The notes: a model not told the origin generated them from the letters alone. Positions 45,246-56,986 are shown, numbered from the stretch's first letter. The stretch: DNA of 64,000 nucleotides from Oceanospirillum maris DSM 6286 (GCF_000422865.1 NZ_AUGW01000003.1:62001-126000), one strand, 5' to 3'. A program made the numbers and translations.

Positions 45246-46841
45246 TTAGTTGAACTGGTTAGAGGTGTTTTTCGCACCGCCCGCTTTAAGCGCTGCTTCA
45301 CCGGCGTAGTATTCTTTGTGATCATCACCCATGTCAGAACCGGACATGTTCTGGTGTTTCACACAAGCGATACCTTGACGGATCTCTTTACGCTGTACAC
45401 CTTCAACATAACCCAGCATACCTGCGTCACCGAAGTACTCTTTAGCCAAATTGTCCACGGACAGTGCAGTGGTGTGGTACGTCGGCAGAGTGATCAGGTG
45501 ATGGAATACGTTCGCTTCACGTGAGCAATCCGCTTGGAAGGTACGTACACGGGCATCAGCTTCAGCAGACAGCTCAGTGTCGTCATACTTAGCGTTCATT
45601 AGGTCTGCACGATCGTAGGCAGAAACGTCTTTACCCGCTTCAACCCATGCATCGTAAGCCTGCTGGCGGAAGTTCAGCGTCCAGTTGAAAGAAGGCGAGT
45701 TGTTGTAAACCAGTTTCGCATCAGGATGTACTTTACGTACGCCATCCATCATCTCTTTGATTTCATGAACCGTCGGTACAGCCGTTTCGATCCAAAGCAA
45801 ATCTGCACCGGCATTAATCGCTTCGATACAGTCAAATACGCAACGCTCGTGGCCAGTACCCTGACGGAACTGATATAAACCAGAAGCTAGGCGCTTAGGA
45901 CGAACCAGCTTACCATTACGGCTGATCAGTACGTCACCTTCAGCAGTATCTTCTGGAGCAACTTCTTCAACATCCAGGAAGGAGTTATATACGTCACCTT
46001 GATCACCTGGTTCACGTACAACAGCGATCTCTTTAGTTAGGCCGGCACCTTCAGAGTCAGTACGAGCAACGATCAGGCCATCATCAACACCTAGCTCTAA
46101 GAAGGCATAACGCAGAGCGCGTAGCTTAGCGTGGAAATCAGCGTGCGGTACGGTTACTTTACCGTCCTGGTGGCCACACTGCTTCTCATCAGCAACTTGG
46201 TTTTCGATCTGCAGGCAGCAAGCACCGGCTTCGATCATCTGCTTAGCCATTAGGTACGTTGCTTCAGCGTTACCAAAACCGGCATCGATATCGGCAATAA
46301 TCGGTACAACGTGAGTTTCGTAGTTGTCGATTTTGTCTTGGATTTGTGCTTCCAGAGCAGAATCACCGGCTTCACGAGCCGCATCCAGTTCACGGAACAA
46401 ACCACCCAATTCACGGGCATCCGCTTGACGTAGGAAGGTGTAAAGTTCTTTAACCAGAGCCGCTACCGTTGTCTTTTCGTGCATAGATTGGTCAGGAAGA
46501 GGACCAAACTCAGAACGTAGTGCCGCAACCATCCAGCCAGAAAGATATAGGTATTTACGTTCAGTTGTGCCGAAGTGTTTTTTGATAGAGATCAATTTTT
46601 GCTGACCTACAAAACCATGCCAGCAGCCTAGAGACTGGGTGTACTTGGCTTTATCTTTATCGAACTCAGCCATGTCACGACGCATGATGCCGGCAGTGTA
46701 CTTAGCGATATCCAGACCTGTTTTGAATTTGTTCTGGGCACGCATACGTGCAACAGATTCTGGGTTGATCGCGTTCCAAGGAGAGCCGTTAGTTTCTTTC
46801 AGTTTTGCTACTGCGTCGATATCTTGAGTGTAAGTAGACAT
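45246..46841 (-). CDS. aceA: Isocitrate lyase
   Basis: This 531-residue enzyme splits isocitrate into succinate and glyoxylate, the first step of the glyoxylate shunt, allowing growth on acetate, fatty acids or ethanol. The catalytic motif is DEKQCGHQDGK, a variant of KKCGH, and length and sequence fit the long isocitrate lyase subclass found in Pseudomonas and marine gammaproteobacteria rather than the E. coli type (434). Malate synthase is not in this window. The leader upstream can form competing hairpins. In an organism with alcohol and aldehyde dehydrogenases nearby, C2 metabolism is a reasonable use. Confidence 0.96.
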   Translation of the reverse strand: MSTYTQDIDAVAKLKETNGSPWNAINPESVARMRAQNKFKTGLDIAKYTAGIMRRDMAEFDKDKAKYTQSLGCWHGFVGQQKLISIKKHFGTTERKYLYLSGWMVAALRSEFGPLPDQSMHEKTTVAALVKELYTFLRQADARELGGLFRELDAAREAGDSALEAQIQDKIDNYETHVVPIIADIDAGFGNAEATYLMAKQMIEAGACCLQIENQVADEKQCGHQDGKVTVPHADFHAKLRALRYAFLELGVDDGLIVARTDSEGAGLTKEIAVVREPGDQGDVYNSFLDVEEVAPEDTAEGDVLISRNGKLVRPKRLASGLYQFRQGTGHERCVFDCIEAINAGADLLWIETAVPTVHEIKEMMDGVRKVHPDAKLVYNNSPSFNWTLNFRQQAYDAWVEAGKDVSAYDRADLMNAKYDDTELSAEADARVRTFQADCSREANVFHHLITLPTYHTTALSVDNLAKEYFGDAGMLGYVEGVQRKEIRQGIACVKHQNMSGSDMGDDHKEYYAGEAALKAGGAKNTSNQFN

Positions 46842-47491
46842 GCTTAATCCTCTACAGAGTGTGCCTGTTAGGTTTTGTTGCCTAAAGCATCCAAAGTTTG
46901 GTTATCAACTTTGTGCCTGAATGCTTAGGTATTCTTTGTTCTGCTTCGATGTGCCGTCAAAGCAGGCCATGTATATGTGCCTGCGATCATTTGTAAGCAA
47001 ATTGTGTCGATCTTTCTTTGCTTGATCACATCAGCAATCGTTGCCGTCTTAAAAGATAGTGCCTTTAACTTTGGCTGAATAAGCCTAAGTTAAAATTTAT
47101 CCAGCGCTTAAAACGAGCGTTTGCCGTTGGTGTGTTTTTACTATGCCTCAAGCAGCAAACCCTTTGCAAACGCTACTTTGGGCTATATAAGTCGTTGTAA
47201 AGAAACTACAAATTGATTCCTGTAGTCAGACTACCGTTTTAATCTATTTTGCATGCTGCACCGCACCAGTGTTGTAGTTTTACTTTCAAGAATGACCGTA
47301 TGATGACGCCTATTTTCAACGTGATTATCACAGGATTGTCGACAATCTTAAGGTGTAACAAGAATAGAGCCTTGTCTTTTTTTAGGCACAGGGGAGTGAT
47401 AGGCCATTTTAAGCCCATGTTTACGGGGTATTATCGTTTATTGCTTAATAGGGGAGAGGTAGATTTTGTTGATCTGTTTTAAGAGGTTAGT
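46842..47491. other. Non-coding region upstream of aceA with candidate leader structure
   Basis: No supported gene is visible. At 46869-46929, CCTAA (46881-46885) can pair with either of two TTAGG copies (46869-46873 or 46925-46929), and CAAAGTT/AACTTTG (46892-46898, 46907-46913) forms a nested stem. These hairpins lie 28-88 nt upstream of the aceA start codon. The rest is presumably promoter and operator sequence. Confidence 0.45.
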
Positions 47492-47521
47492 GACAGTCAC
47501 AGGACGATCCCTGTGACTGTC
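47492..47521. repeat. 12-bp hairpin after the roxA-like gene
   Basis: GACAGTCACAGG (47492-47503) pairs perfectly with CCTGTGACTGTC (47510-47521) around a 6-nt loop, beginning 9 nt beyond the roxA-like stop. No T run follows on either strand, so it is probably an mRNA 3'-end stem or a weak terminator. Confidence 0.6.
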
Positions 47522-47530
47522 TACAATGGT

Positions 47531-48700
47531 TTAGTCACTCAAATAAAGAGTACCACGATTTAACAGTTCCAAAATAATTCCGATAAAATCATTTGAAGAT
47601 GAATATAATTCACTTTCGTCCAGAGATTTTTGCTCCGTTAAACGCAACAAAATCAGCTTATCGGCAACAGAAACATCAAATCCATCACCATCAGCGAATA
47701 ATAAAAGGCCATTTTCTGCTTCAGAGAAGGCTAAACGACTACCTTCACTGATACAAATCACCACACCTTGAGCCATTTCTTTGATCAACTCAGCTTCCGT
47801 TAATGGTTTTTCTGCGGCAATAAGCTGGTCATGGTATTTGGGTTGTGTCATATAGCGGCCAAACCAAGCCTTAATCGTGGCTTCATTGGACAGTTTTTCC
47901 GTAATAATAGCCTTAACCCGTGCAATAGCCTCGTCACTAATCTCGCTGGTATGGGCCTGCAGTGTAAGGTCGGGGTCTTTATAACGGTCATCTTCGCACA
48001 GAGACTCACCAATAAAGTCCGCAAGCGACGTTACAATCTCGTCGGCAGAGGGCGCGCGAAAACCCACAGACCACGTCATGCAATCATCGGTTTGCGATAC
48101 ACCATAGTGGGCCAGTTGCGGCGGAAGATAGAGCAGGTCACCGGGTTCGCAGACAAAGGTTTCCATCGCATCAAATTCTTGCAAGATACGCAGAGCTACA
48201 TCAGGAATAAATGGCGTTTTATCATCGGCAAAACCGCCGATTTGCCAGCGACGAGAGCCTTGGGCTTGCAGTAGGAAGACATCATAATAATCCAGATGTG
48301 GCCCAACACTCCCCTCTTTGGGCGCATAACTGATCATAATGTCATCAACTCGCCAGCTTGGGATAAAGTCGAAGGCTTCCATCAATGCCGCCACTTCTGG
48401 TACATAGTGATCAACCGCTTGTACCAGCAGTGTCCAATGGCTTTCAGGTAGACTGTTAAAACGATCCTCTTTAAAAGGGCCGTTCTCTAGGTGCCATTTT
48501 TCACCGTTTGGGCCAGTTTCCATCACCAAGCGAGACTCAACCTGCTCTTCCAGGGCAAGACCCGCTAGCTCATGCTCATCAATCGGGGATTCAAAGTCAG
48601 GAATCGCATTTTTGATAAACAAAGGCTTCTTCTGCCAGTAATCCCGCAGAAATTCTTCATAGCTGATAGAGCCCAGCAGGCTTTCAGGGAGTTGTAACAT
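47531..48700 (-). CDS. roxA: JmjC/cupin ribosomal protein oxygenase (RoxA/YcfD-like)
   Basis: This 389-residue iron(II)- and 2-oxoglutarate-dependent oxygenase of the YcfD/RoxA family hydroxylates an arginine of ribosomal protein L16 in E. coli. The cupin core carries the HxD metal motif in GPHLDYYDVFLLQ (about residues 118-130) and the second His in QLAHYGVSQ. The C-terminal part is the helical dimer/winged region of the family. The ATG at 48700 (MLQLPESLLG) is chosen over a longer start because TGGA lies 7 nt upstream. It follows purB on the same strand, an arrangement seen in other gammaproteobacteria. Confidence 0.9.
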   Translation of the reverse strand: MLQLPESLLGSISYEEFLRDYWQKKPLFIKNAIPDFESPIDEHELAGLALEEQVESRLVMETGPNGEKWHLENGPFKEDRFNSLPESHWTLLVQAVDHYVPEVAALMEAFDFIPSWRVDDIMISYAPKEGSVGPHLDYYDVFLLQAQGSRRWQIGGFADDKTPFIPDVALRILQEFDAMETFVCEPGDLLYLPPQLAHYGVSQTDDCMTWSVGFRAPSADEIVTSLADFIGESLCEDDRYKDPDLTLQAHTSEISDEAIARVKAIITEKLSNEATIKAWFGRYMTQPKYHDQLIAAEKPLTEAELIKEMAQGVVICISEGSRLAFSEAENGLLLFADGDGFDVSVADKLILLRLTEQKSLDESELYSSSNDFIGIILELLNRGTLYLSD

Positions 48701-48772
48701 GATAGTGTCCAGATACTTGAATGATTTTGCCAAGATAACGTATGCGCTATAGAGAAACACAAGCCAAAGAAA

Positions 48773-48798
48773 AAGGCCCTGACAAATATCAGGGCCTT
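48773..48798 (-). terminator. Terminator of purB
   Basis: AAGGCCCTGA pairs perfectly with TCAGGGCCTT around a 6-nt loop; on the minus strand it ends in a T-rich tract. It lies 46 nt after the purB stop and upstream of roxA. Confidence 0.87.
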
Positions 48799-48843
48799 CT
48801 CTTGTAGGGTAAAGCGCCAGCGAATATAAGGTAAAAAAACCGC

Positions 48844-50256
<1,413 letters not shown>

Positions 50257-50372
50257 TCATACCTGAAACAGAAGTTTATTACAGGCTAGATTGCTCTAAT
50301 AATTTGCTGGAATAGTTTCTTTAACAAAACCAGTTCGTTCGTAGCAACTAAATATTTAGCTACTGGAAATTT

Positions 50373-50999
50373 CTAGTGGCGGGAAATCTCATCCAGTGCC
50401 CGTGAGATTTTCTTGCGGCCTAACAAAAGCTTCCAACGTCGGCCACCCAACTGATGCCAAAGAATCGCGGAGCGGATACCTGCAAACAATAGGGCGCGGA
50501 CTTTTTCTGCGTTACTGTTTTGACGCAAAATATTAGGTTCGCCCTGCACTTGGATTCGGAAAGAGAAGGTGCTAATCGTATCTTGGTAGAGACTGGCAAT
50601 ATTGGCGATCACATTCTCATGGGTTGTTGAAAAATGATGGCTCTGTATTTTTACCTGTTCAAGCCGCTGACCAATGGCACTTAGCATCTGCGGATCTTTA
50701 CGCAGGCGCTTTTCTAAATAGAGAATCGACATGGCATAGCGCAGTATATGGGCGGAGGTATCAGGCTCTTTATTAACAAAGCTCTGTAACGTTCGGATAC
50801 CCAGAGCCATACCTTCCGTTGACCCACCATAAACCGCTAACGTGCTATCGGGAGAGGTTTCAATAATGCTGCCGATACTGGTTTCAAAGCTGTCTTGAGA
50901 CACCATACCTTTATTGGAAAGCTGATGAACAAGCGCTGCGGCTTGAAAAACACCGGCTAATGCAAGAGCTTGTTCTTTATCCTGTTGGCTTGAACTCAT
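50373..50999 (-). CDS. hflD: High frequency lysogenization protein HflD homologue
   Basis: This 208-residue, mostly helical protein of the HflD family binds and antagonises phage lambda CII in E. coli; its normal cellular role is not clear. The sequence ALAGVFQAAALVHQLSNKG at the N-terminus and AEKVRALLFAGIRSAILWHQLGG at the C-terminus are characteristic. It lies between mnmA (66 nt upstream) and purB (161 nt downstream), the conserved genomic position. Confidence 0.94.
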   Translation of the reverse strand: MSSSQQDKEQALALAGVFQAAALVHQLSNKGMVSQDSFETSIGSIIETSPDSTLAVYGGSTEGMALGIRTLQSFVNKEPDTSAHILRYAMSILYLEKRLRKDPQMLSAIGQRLEQVKIQSHHFSTTHENVIANIASLYQDTISTFSFRIQVQGEPNILRQNSNAEKVRALLFAGIRSAILWHQLGGRRWKLLLGRKKISRALDEISRH

Positions 51000-51065
51000 A
51001 ATCTTCTCTATTATTCCTATGGCCAGATTATCCCAGATGGCTCAAATTATGGCTGACAGCTTAGG

Positions 51066-52265
51066 TTATGGCTGGTCGCTATCTCGCTCATTATCACGCC
51101 AAGTTGCTTCAATAACAGCACCACCTAGACAAACATCATCCAGATAGAAAACAGCGGACTGCCCCGGCGTTACCGCCCGTTGAGGCTCATCAAAGATCAC
51201 TTCAAACTGATTATCACCTAACGGTTTAACCAAGCAGGCCTGATCATCTTGGCGGTAGCGGGTTTTAGCTCGGCAGCGGAATTCACCCGTCACCGGAGGC
51301 TGACCGGCAACCCAGTCAACGCTTTCGGTTTTAAGGCCTCGGCTAAACAGTAAGGGATGATCCGTACCTTGAACAGCCGTTAGAATATTGTTATCAAGAT
51401 CTTTACCGGCCACAAACCAAGGATCTTCGGAATACTCTTTTAGACCGCCAATCCCCAGCCCCTGACGCTGGCCAATGGTGTAATACATCAGGCCGCTGTG
51501 CTGACCAATAAGATGACCTTCTGGCGTACAGATATCCCCCGGTTGCGCGGGCAGATATTGCTGTAAAAAGTCTTTAAAGCGGCGCTCACCAATAAAACAG
51601 ATACCGGTGCTATCTTTTTTACGGGCGGTGATCAATTCATGGGCTTCTGCGATACGCCGTACTTCAGGCTTTTCAATTTCGCCCACAGGAAACAGCGTTT
51701 TTCCGATCTCGTTATGGCCGACCGCATGAAGGAAGTAGCTTTGATCTTTGTTGTTATCCAGACCTTTTAACAGCGTGGCTTTACCGTCTTGTTCGCCCCG
51801 GCGAACATAATGACCGGTAGCGATTAGGTCTGCGCCCAAGGCTTCTGCGTATTCCAAAAAAGCCTTAAACTTAATCTCTTTATTACACAAAATATCAGGG
51901 TTAGGGGTGCGGCCTGCCTTGTACTCTTCCAAGAAATGTTCGAAGACATTATCCCAATATTCAGCGGCAAAGTTAGCTTTGTGCAGTTTAATACCGATGC
52001 GATCACACACCGCTTGAGCATCCGCTAAATCATCTTTAGCGGTGCAGTATTCCGTGCCATCATCCTCATCCCAGTTTTTCATAAACAGGCCTTCAACCTG
52101 ATAACCCTGCTGCATCAATAAGACTGCGGATACGGATGAATCAACACCACCGGACATACCCACAATAACCTTGGTTTGGCTATTATCTTGAGAGGCTTTT
52201 ACAGCGTCAGTCGCTGGTGTATCGGTTGTTGGCGCATGGTTAGAAAAATGTTGGCTATGGGACAT
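51066..52265 (-). CDS. mnmA: tRNA-uridine 2-thiolase MnmA
   Basis: This 399-residue ATP-dependent enzyme thiolates U34 of tRNA-Glu, -Gln and -Lys. The PP-loop [15 protein letters not shown] is at about residues 36-50, and the two catalytic cysteines lie in [12 protein letters not shown] and [14 protein letters not shown]. The first 30 residues (Thr/Asp/Ser-rich, [13 protein letters not shown]...) are an extension absent from E. coli MnmA (368) with no known role; an internal start is possible but no ribosome binding site clearly supports one. Part of the conserved nudJ-mnmA-hflD block. Confidence 0.96.
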   Translation of the reverse strand: MSHSQHFSNHAPTTDTPATDAVKASQDNSQTKVIVGMSGGVDSSVSAVLLMQQGYQVEGLFMKNWDEDDGTEYCTAKDDLADAQAVCDRIGIKLHKANFAAEYWDNVFEHFLEEYKAGRTPNPDILCNKEIKFKAFLEYAEALGADLIATGHYVRRGEQDGKATLLKGLDNNKDQSYFLHAVGHNEIGKTLFPVGEIEKPEVRRIAEAHELITARKKDSTGICFIGERRFKDFLQQYLPAQPGDICTPEGHLIGQHSGLMYYTIGQRQGLGIGGLKEYSEDPWFVAGKDLDNNILTAVQGTDHPLLFSRGLKTESVDWVAGQPPVTGEFRCRAKTRYRQDDQACLVKPLGDNQFEVIFDEPQRAVTPGQSAVFYLDDVCLGGAVIEATWRDNERDSDQP

Positions 52266-52330
52266 GATGCTTCACTAATCGGGTTGTTTGGGACGCTTTA
52301 TCGCATAAGATTAAAAACGTATTGCACTGG

Positions 52331-52374
52331 ATTAAAACGCAGCTCACTACTCATTAAAACGTAGTTCACTACTA
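52331..52374. repeat. Two adjacent 22-nt tandem repeats between nudJ and mnmA
   Basis: Two abutting copies (52331-52352, 52353-52374) beginning ATTAAAACG match at most positions, and a partial third copy (CTCACTACTA) follows. Non-coding; probably slippage. Confidence 0.65.
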
Positions 52375-52518
52375 CTCACTACTAGGTGGTTTAACATGAG
52401 CTTAACTTAAAAAAGTTAAGATTAATCAGTGTTTGAGCACAGTATTTTTTGGAGTAAAACCAAGCTCAACATTATACCGGATGTTGCTTCTAAGCGCAGT
52501 TAAAGTCGCTTAATCCGT

Positions 52519-52998
52519 CTACGCGTTATCTGCTTTAGCATGATCAAAATCCACAATTAAGTCTAACGGATAGTGTTTGCCTGCTCGAAAATCAGCAAAA
52601 CATTTAAGCACCGCTACACTGCGCATTTTATCTTCCTGTTCAAGCAATTGTTCCCATGTTAGCCAATGTGCATCAATGATACCTGTATCGAGAGCGGCCT
52701 CAGGGTGATGCGCCACCGGTTCAGCAATAAAGCAATGCCGATGATAGGTCAGCTGTTCCGACGCCTTATTGATATACAGCCCCATATAACCGGTAACGCG
52801 CACTTCCCAGCGCGTTTCTTCTAGGGTTTCACGGACAGCGGCCTCAATCAGGCTTTCATCTTTCTCAATGTGCCCCGCCGGTTGGTTAAATACAGGGCGG
52901 CCTTGGCTCCACTCTTCAACCAACAAAAAGCGATTATCTTTAACGACAACGGTGGCGACGGTGCAGTTGGGTTTCCAGACATCATTGCGTGAAAGCAT
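52519..52998 (-). CDS. nudJ: Nudix hydrolase NudJ
   Basis: This 159-residue Nudix protein cleaves nucleoside pyrophosphates and phosphates (hydroxymethylpyrimidine pyrophosphate and others in E. coli). The Nudix box starts at GHIEKDESLIEAAVRETLEET; the glycine usually found near its end (EETG) is replaced by Arg here (ETRW). The ATG at 52998 has AAGGA 5 nt upstream and gives the expected start MLSRNDVWKPNCTVA. Located between rluE and mnmA, as in E. coli. Confidence 0.94.
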   Translation of the reverse strand: MLSRNDVWKPNCTVATVVVKDNRFLLVEEWSQGRPVFNQPAGHIEKDESLIEAAVRETLEETRWEVRVTGYMGLYINKASEQLTYHRHCFIAEPVAHHPEAALDTGIIDAHWLTWEQLLEQEDKMRSVAVLKCFADFRAGKHYPLDLIVDFDHAKADNA

Positions 52999-53082
52999 AG
53001 AATTCCTTGAGTATAAAACACTGCGATAAGACTCATCGATCGCAGTAGGCAATGGTTAATTGAACATAAATTGCTAAATTAT

Positions 53083-53769
53083 TCAGCGATTACGGGGCTT
53101 TTTAAAGATATTAGGGCGCTTAGTCGATTTTTCACCTGTTGAAGCTAAACTTCTTGGTTTTCTCGCCTGCGATACTGTTTTTCTAGGGGGCTTTTTTGTA
53201 TTTTTCTTCGGGCTGTTAACAACCGGAAGGTTAACCTCTAGCACGTTAACCTCACCACTTTCTATGCCCTCTAAAGACCAATGACCAATACGAGTGCGGA
53301 TCAAACGAAGCGTAGGAAAACCAACCGCAGCACTCATACGGCGCACTTGTCGATTACGGCCTTCACTAATAATCAACTCAACCCAGCTTGTTGGAATACT
53401 TTCCCGCTTTCGTACCGGAGGGTTACGCTCGGCAATGTTTGGCGGGGCAATTTTTCGAGCCTTGGCCGGGCGGGTTGGGCCATCCTTAAGCTCGACCCCT
53501 TGACGCAATTGCTGCAACGCCTCCTCTGTTACCGTACCCTCCACTTGAATCACATAGGTTTTCGGCAACTTCATATCCGGCGACGCGATTCGGTGTTGCA
53601 GCTTGCCATCATCCGTTAGCAGCAAAAGACCTTCTGAATCATAATCCAAACGCCCAGCCGGATAGATACCCGACGTAGAAATAAAATCGGCAAGCGTCGC
53701 ACGACCTTCAGAGTCGGTAAATTGAGATAATACTTGGAAAGGTTTATTAAACAGAAAAAGCCGACTCAT
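53083..53769 (-). CDS. rluE: 23S rRNA pseudouridine synthase RluE with basic tail
   Basis: This 228-residue RsuA-family enzyme makes pseudouridine at position 2457 of 23S rRNA (E. coli numbering). It lacks an S4 domain and starts directly with LFLFNKPFQVLSQF; the catalytic Asp is in AGRLDYDSEGLLLL and GRNRQVRRMSAAVGFPTLRL follows. About 45 C-terminal residues (from VVNSPKKN) are a Lys/Arg/Pro-rich tail absent from E. coli RluE. First gene of the rluE-nudJ-mnmA-hflD-purB block. Confidence 0.94.
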   Translation of the reverse strand: MSRLFLFNKPFQVLSQFTDSEGRATLADFISTSGIYPAGRLDYDSEGLLLLTDDGKLQHRIASPDMKLPKTYVIQVEGTVTEEALQQLRQGVELKDGPTRPAKARKIAPPNIAERNPPVRKRESIPTSWVELIISEGRNRQVRRMSAAVGFPTLRLIRTRIGHWSLEGIESGEVNVLEVNLPVVNSPKKNTKKPPRKTVSQARKPRSLASTGEKSTKRPNIFKKPRNR

Positions 53770-54270
53770 AGTTAAGGATGGTCCTTTTTAGCGTCAATTG
53801 GATATCAAAATCGTCAGGGAAAAGCGTGATCTATAGTACAACCAAGATAGATAATACAACCTAGAAGTGAGCAGATGCCAGGGATGAGAGGAACTGGAAA
53901 AAGCAACAAGCAGCCAAGAAGTACACGCCAAACAACCGGAGCAGGAGTTATACATGCTAGAGTTGAGGCTTAACTATGAGGGCTGTGTCTTTTCAATCTT
54001 TCAACAATTTTTCCTTACTTTTGCTTTATAACAAGATTATCAGCCCCATAATAGAAGTAGAAGGGTGCTAAACGTTGAAAGAAACTGAAGGGTATAAGGG
54101 TTTAAAAAAACTGAAACGTTAGAATTCTGACTCCATCACAAGAGCCTAAAATGATGAATTTTGTCTTTGTGAATGATTTATAAACTTGAGTTTAATGAAG
54201 ACAGTGCTTATTTTTCTAACTAATGTGTCATTTAAACTAAACTTAGAAATAGAGGATTAGCGGTACTGCT
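53770..54270. other. Non-coding region between rluE and clpS
   Basis: No supported gene is visible. In E. coli and Pseudomonas, icd lies near rluE, and in Pseudomonas cspD lies near clpS; neither is found here. Its right part, AT-rich, must hold the clpS-clpA promoter. Confidence 0.45.
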
Positions 54271-54633
54271 ATGACAGATCTTTTTTTCACCATCGTTAAT
54301 CAGGACGAACACTCAGATCCTTTTCAGGACGACGGTGACAGCGGAGTAGCCGTTGCTCCCTCAAAACCTGAACTTCAGCGTCCATCCATGTACAAAGTAG
54401 TGATGCTGAACGATGACTACACACCGATGGAGTTTGTTGTTGAAGTGCTCTCCGTATTTTTCAATATGGATGAGGAGAAAGCCACGCAGGTCATGCTGGC
54501 AGTGCATACTCAAGGCAAGGGTGTGTGCGGAATTTTTACCAAGGATATTGCTGAAACCAAATGTGCCCAAGTAAATCAATGTTCAAGAGAACATGAACAT
54601 CCGTTGATGTGTGATATTGAGCAGGCCGATTGA
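54271..54633 (+). CDS. clpS: ClpS adaptor for N-degron proteolysis
   Basis: This 120-residue adaptor delivers proteins with destabilising N-terminal residues (Leu, Phe, Tyr, Trp) to ClpAP. The conserved segment [21 protein letters not shown] forms the substrate pocket, and the HTQGKG and [12 protein letters not shown] motifs follow. It is encoded 74 nt before clpA. The leucyl/phenylalanyl transferase genes ate and aat nearby make the N-end tags that this protein recognises, so one pathway is clustered here. Confidence 0.96.
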   Translation: MTDLFFTIVNQDEHSDPFQDDGDSGVAVAPSKPELQRPSMYKVVMLNDDYTPMEFVVEVLSVFFNMDEEKATQVMLAVHTQGKGVCGIFTKDIAETKCAQVNQCSREHEHPLMCDIEQAD

Positions 54634-54706
54634 TTAAGGCCTCGCGGGCTGATACCAGAATTCAGGGCCGATACTAAAAAATAGAGCGGCAAGAGAGGGT
54701 AGTCTC

Positions 54707-56986
54707 ATGTTAAGCAAAGACCTCGAATCAACATTAAACGCTGCATTCACCGTAGCGCGCAGTAAACGTCATGAATTTATGACGGTAGAGCATTTACTTC
54801 TGGCATTGCTAGATAATGACTCTGCATCACGCGTGCTTCAGGCTTGCGGTGCCAATATGAATAAGCTGCGCATCGAGCTGCAGGACTTTATCAACTCGAC
54901 GACGCCTCTAATTCCTGATGATCAACTTGAACGTGAAACCCAGCCTACTCTAGGCTTTCAGCGTGTACTGCAGCGTGCTGTTTTTCATGTGCAATCTTCC
55001 GGTAACAGCGAAGTAACCGGTGCCAATGTACTGGTCGCGATCTTTAGCGAACAGGAAAGCCAAGCGGTTTACTTCCTACGTCAACAAAATGTGGCTCGGG
55101 TGGACGCGGTTAACTATATCTCCCATGGTATCTCTAAAGTGTCCGGCCATGATATGCCGATGGAGCAAGAGCAGGGCCATGAAGAGACTGAAGATGGTAC
55201 TCAAGAAGGCAGTGCAAACAATCCATTAACCAGCTACTCCACCAATCTCAATGAACAGGCCCGCCTAGGTCGAATCGACCCTTTAATTGGTCGTGAGCAT
55301 GAGGTTGAACGTGTTATTCAGATTTTAGCGCGTCGTCGCAAAAACAACCCCTTGCTAGTGGGTGAGGCGGGCGTAGGTAAAACCGCCATCGCGGAAGGTT
55401 TAGCAAAACGCATTATTGATGGCGAAGTCCCCGATGTTATTGAAGAGAGCATCGTTTATTCCCTTGATATGGGCGCGTTGTTAGCTGGTACAAAATACCG
55501 TGGTGACTTTGAAAAACGCCTAAAAGCGTTGCTCGGCGAGCTAAAAAAACAACCCCATGCCATTCTGTTTATTGATGAAATTCATACTATTATCGGTGCC
55601 GGTGCCGCTTCTGGCGGTGTGATGGATGCATCGAATCTACTAAAACCCTTGCTTAGCTCCGGTGAGATTCGCTGTATTGGCTCGACAACCTTCCAAGAAT
55701 TCCGAGGCATCTTTGAGAAAGATCGTGCTCTGGCTCGACGCTTCCAAAAAGTGGATGTAATGGAACCATCGGTTGATGACACCATTGCGATTCTTAAGGG
55801 TCTGCGTAGCCGGTTTGAGAAACACCATGAACTCAGCTACACCAACGAAGCACTAGAAGCCGCTGCTAAGCTGGCTGATCGTTATATTAATGATCGCCAT
55901 ATGCCAGATAAAGCCATTGATGTTATTGATGAGGCTGGCGCTTATCAGCGTCTGCTGCCCGTCGATCAACGGGTGGATACCATTGATGTGCCGCAAGTTG
56001 AAGCCGTTGTGGCCCAGATTGCTCGTATTCCACCAAAAAGTGTTACGACCTCTGATAAAAAAGTGCTTCTGGATCTGGAGAAGAATCTACAGATGTTGGT
56101 GTTTGGTCAGGATAATGCCATTACATCCCTGTCAAATGCGATTAAGCTTTCCCGTGCTGGACTGAAATCCGTTGAAAAACCGATAGGTTCCTTCCTATTT
56201 GCAGGGCCGACAGGGGTGGGTAAAACTGAAGTCAGCAAACAGCTGGCTAATATCATGGGCATCGAACTGATTCGCTTTGATATGTCGGAATATATGGAAC
56301 GTCATACGGTTTCACGCTTAATTGGCGCGCCCCCTGGCTATGTTGGCTATGATCAAGGCGGCCTACTGACCGAAGCTGTGACGAAGAATCCGCACTGCGT
56401 TCTTTTACTGGATGAGATTGAAAAAGCGCACCCTGAAGTCTTCAACCTGCTACTGCAGGTTATGGATCACGGTACGCTAACCGATAACAATGGCCGCAAA
56501 GCAGACTTCCGTAATGTTGTTCTCATTATGACAACCAATGCGGGTGCTGAGGCGATCAGTCGCCGCTCTATTGGCTTCTCACATCAGGATCACAGTACGG
56601 ATGGTATGGAAGCTCTGCGGAAAACCTTTACGCCAGAATTCCGTAACCGCCTAGATGGTGTTATTCAATTCTCGGCACTGAACTTTGAGATGATTCGCAA
56701 CGTGGTTGATAAGTTCCTGGTGGAACTGCAAGCACAGCTGGATGAGAAAAAAGTACAGTTGGTACTGGATGATGACGTGAAATACTGGTTAGCGGAAAAT
56801 GGCTATGATCCAGAGATGGGCGCTCGCCCAATGGCGCGCTTAATCCAAGAGAAGATCAAGAAGCCGTTAGCAGAAATTATTCTATTCGGTGATCTATCAG
56901 AAACCGGCGGCGGAGAAGTACATGTCTCCCTCGACGATAATGGCGAGATTGTACTAGAAGCTGAAAAAACAGGTGAAATGGCGTAA
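54707..56986 (+). CDS. clpA: ClpA, ATPase subunit of the ClpAP protease
   Basis: This 759-residue AAA+ unfoldase feeds substrates to ClpP. An N-terminal repeat domain (residues 1-145) is followed by two AAA+ modules: first Walker [10 protein letters not shown] and Walker [14 protein letters not shown]; second Walker [10 protein letters not shown] and Walker [14 protein letters not shown]. The ClpP-binding loop (I/L-G-L/F) lies in the second module, and the length equals E. coli ClpA (758). Co-transcribed with clpS; terminator follows. Confidence 0.97.
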   Translation: MLSKDLESTLNAAFTVARSKRHEFMTVEHLLLALLDNDSASRVLQACGANMNKLRIELQDFINSTTPLIPDDQLERETQPTLGFQRVLQRAVFHVQSSGNSEVTGANVLVAIFSEQESQAVYFLRQQNVARVDAVNYISHGISKVSGHDMPMEQEQGHEETEDGTQEGSANNPLTSYSTNLNEQARLGRIDPLIGREHEVERVIQILARRRKNNPLLVGEAGVGKTAIAEGLAKRIIDGEVPDVIEESIVYSLDMGALLAGTKYRGDFEKRLKALLGELKKQPHAILFIDEIHTIIGAGAASGGVMDASNLLKPLLSSGEIRCIGSTTFQEFRGIFEKDRALARRFQKVDVMEPSVDDTIAILKGLRSRFEKHHELSYTNEALEAAAKLADRYINDRHMPDKAIDVIDEAGAYQRLLPVDQRVDTIDVPQVEAVVAQIARIPPKSVTTSDKKVLLDLEKNLQMLVFGQDNAITSLSNAIKLSRAGLKSVEKPIGSFLFAGPTGVGKTEVSKQLANIMGIELIRFDMSEYMERHTVSRLIGAPPGYVGYDQGGLLTEAVTKNPHCVLLLDEIEKAHPEVFNLLLQVMDHGTLTDNNGRKADFRNVVLIMTTNAGAEAISRRSIGFSHQDHSTDGMEALRKTFTPEFRNRLDGVIQFSALNFEMIRNVVDKFLVELQAQLDEKKVQLVLDDDVKYWLAENGYDPEMGARPMARLIQEKIKKPLAEIILFGDLSETGGGEVHVSLDDNGEIVLEAEKTGEMA

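Noticed and set aside
47249-47482. A 77-codon open frame on the plus strand upstream of aceA
   Set aside because: No ribosome binding site or family resemblance, and the codon pattern is unlike neighbouring genes.
54000-54060. Possible heat-shock sigma-32 promoter for clpS-clpA (CCCCATAA near 54030)
   Set aside because: A -10-like CCCCAT is present but no CTTGAAA-like -35 box is found at the right distance.
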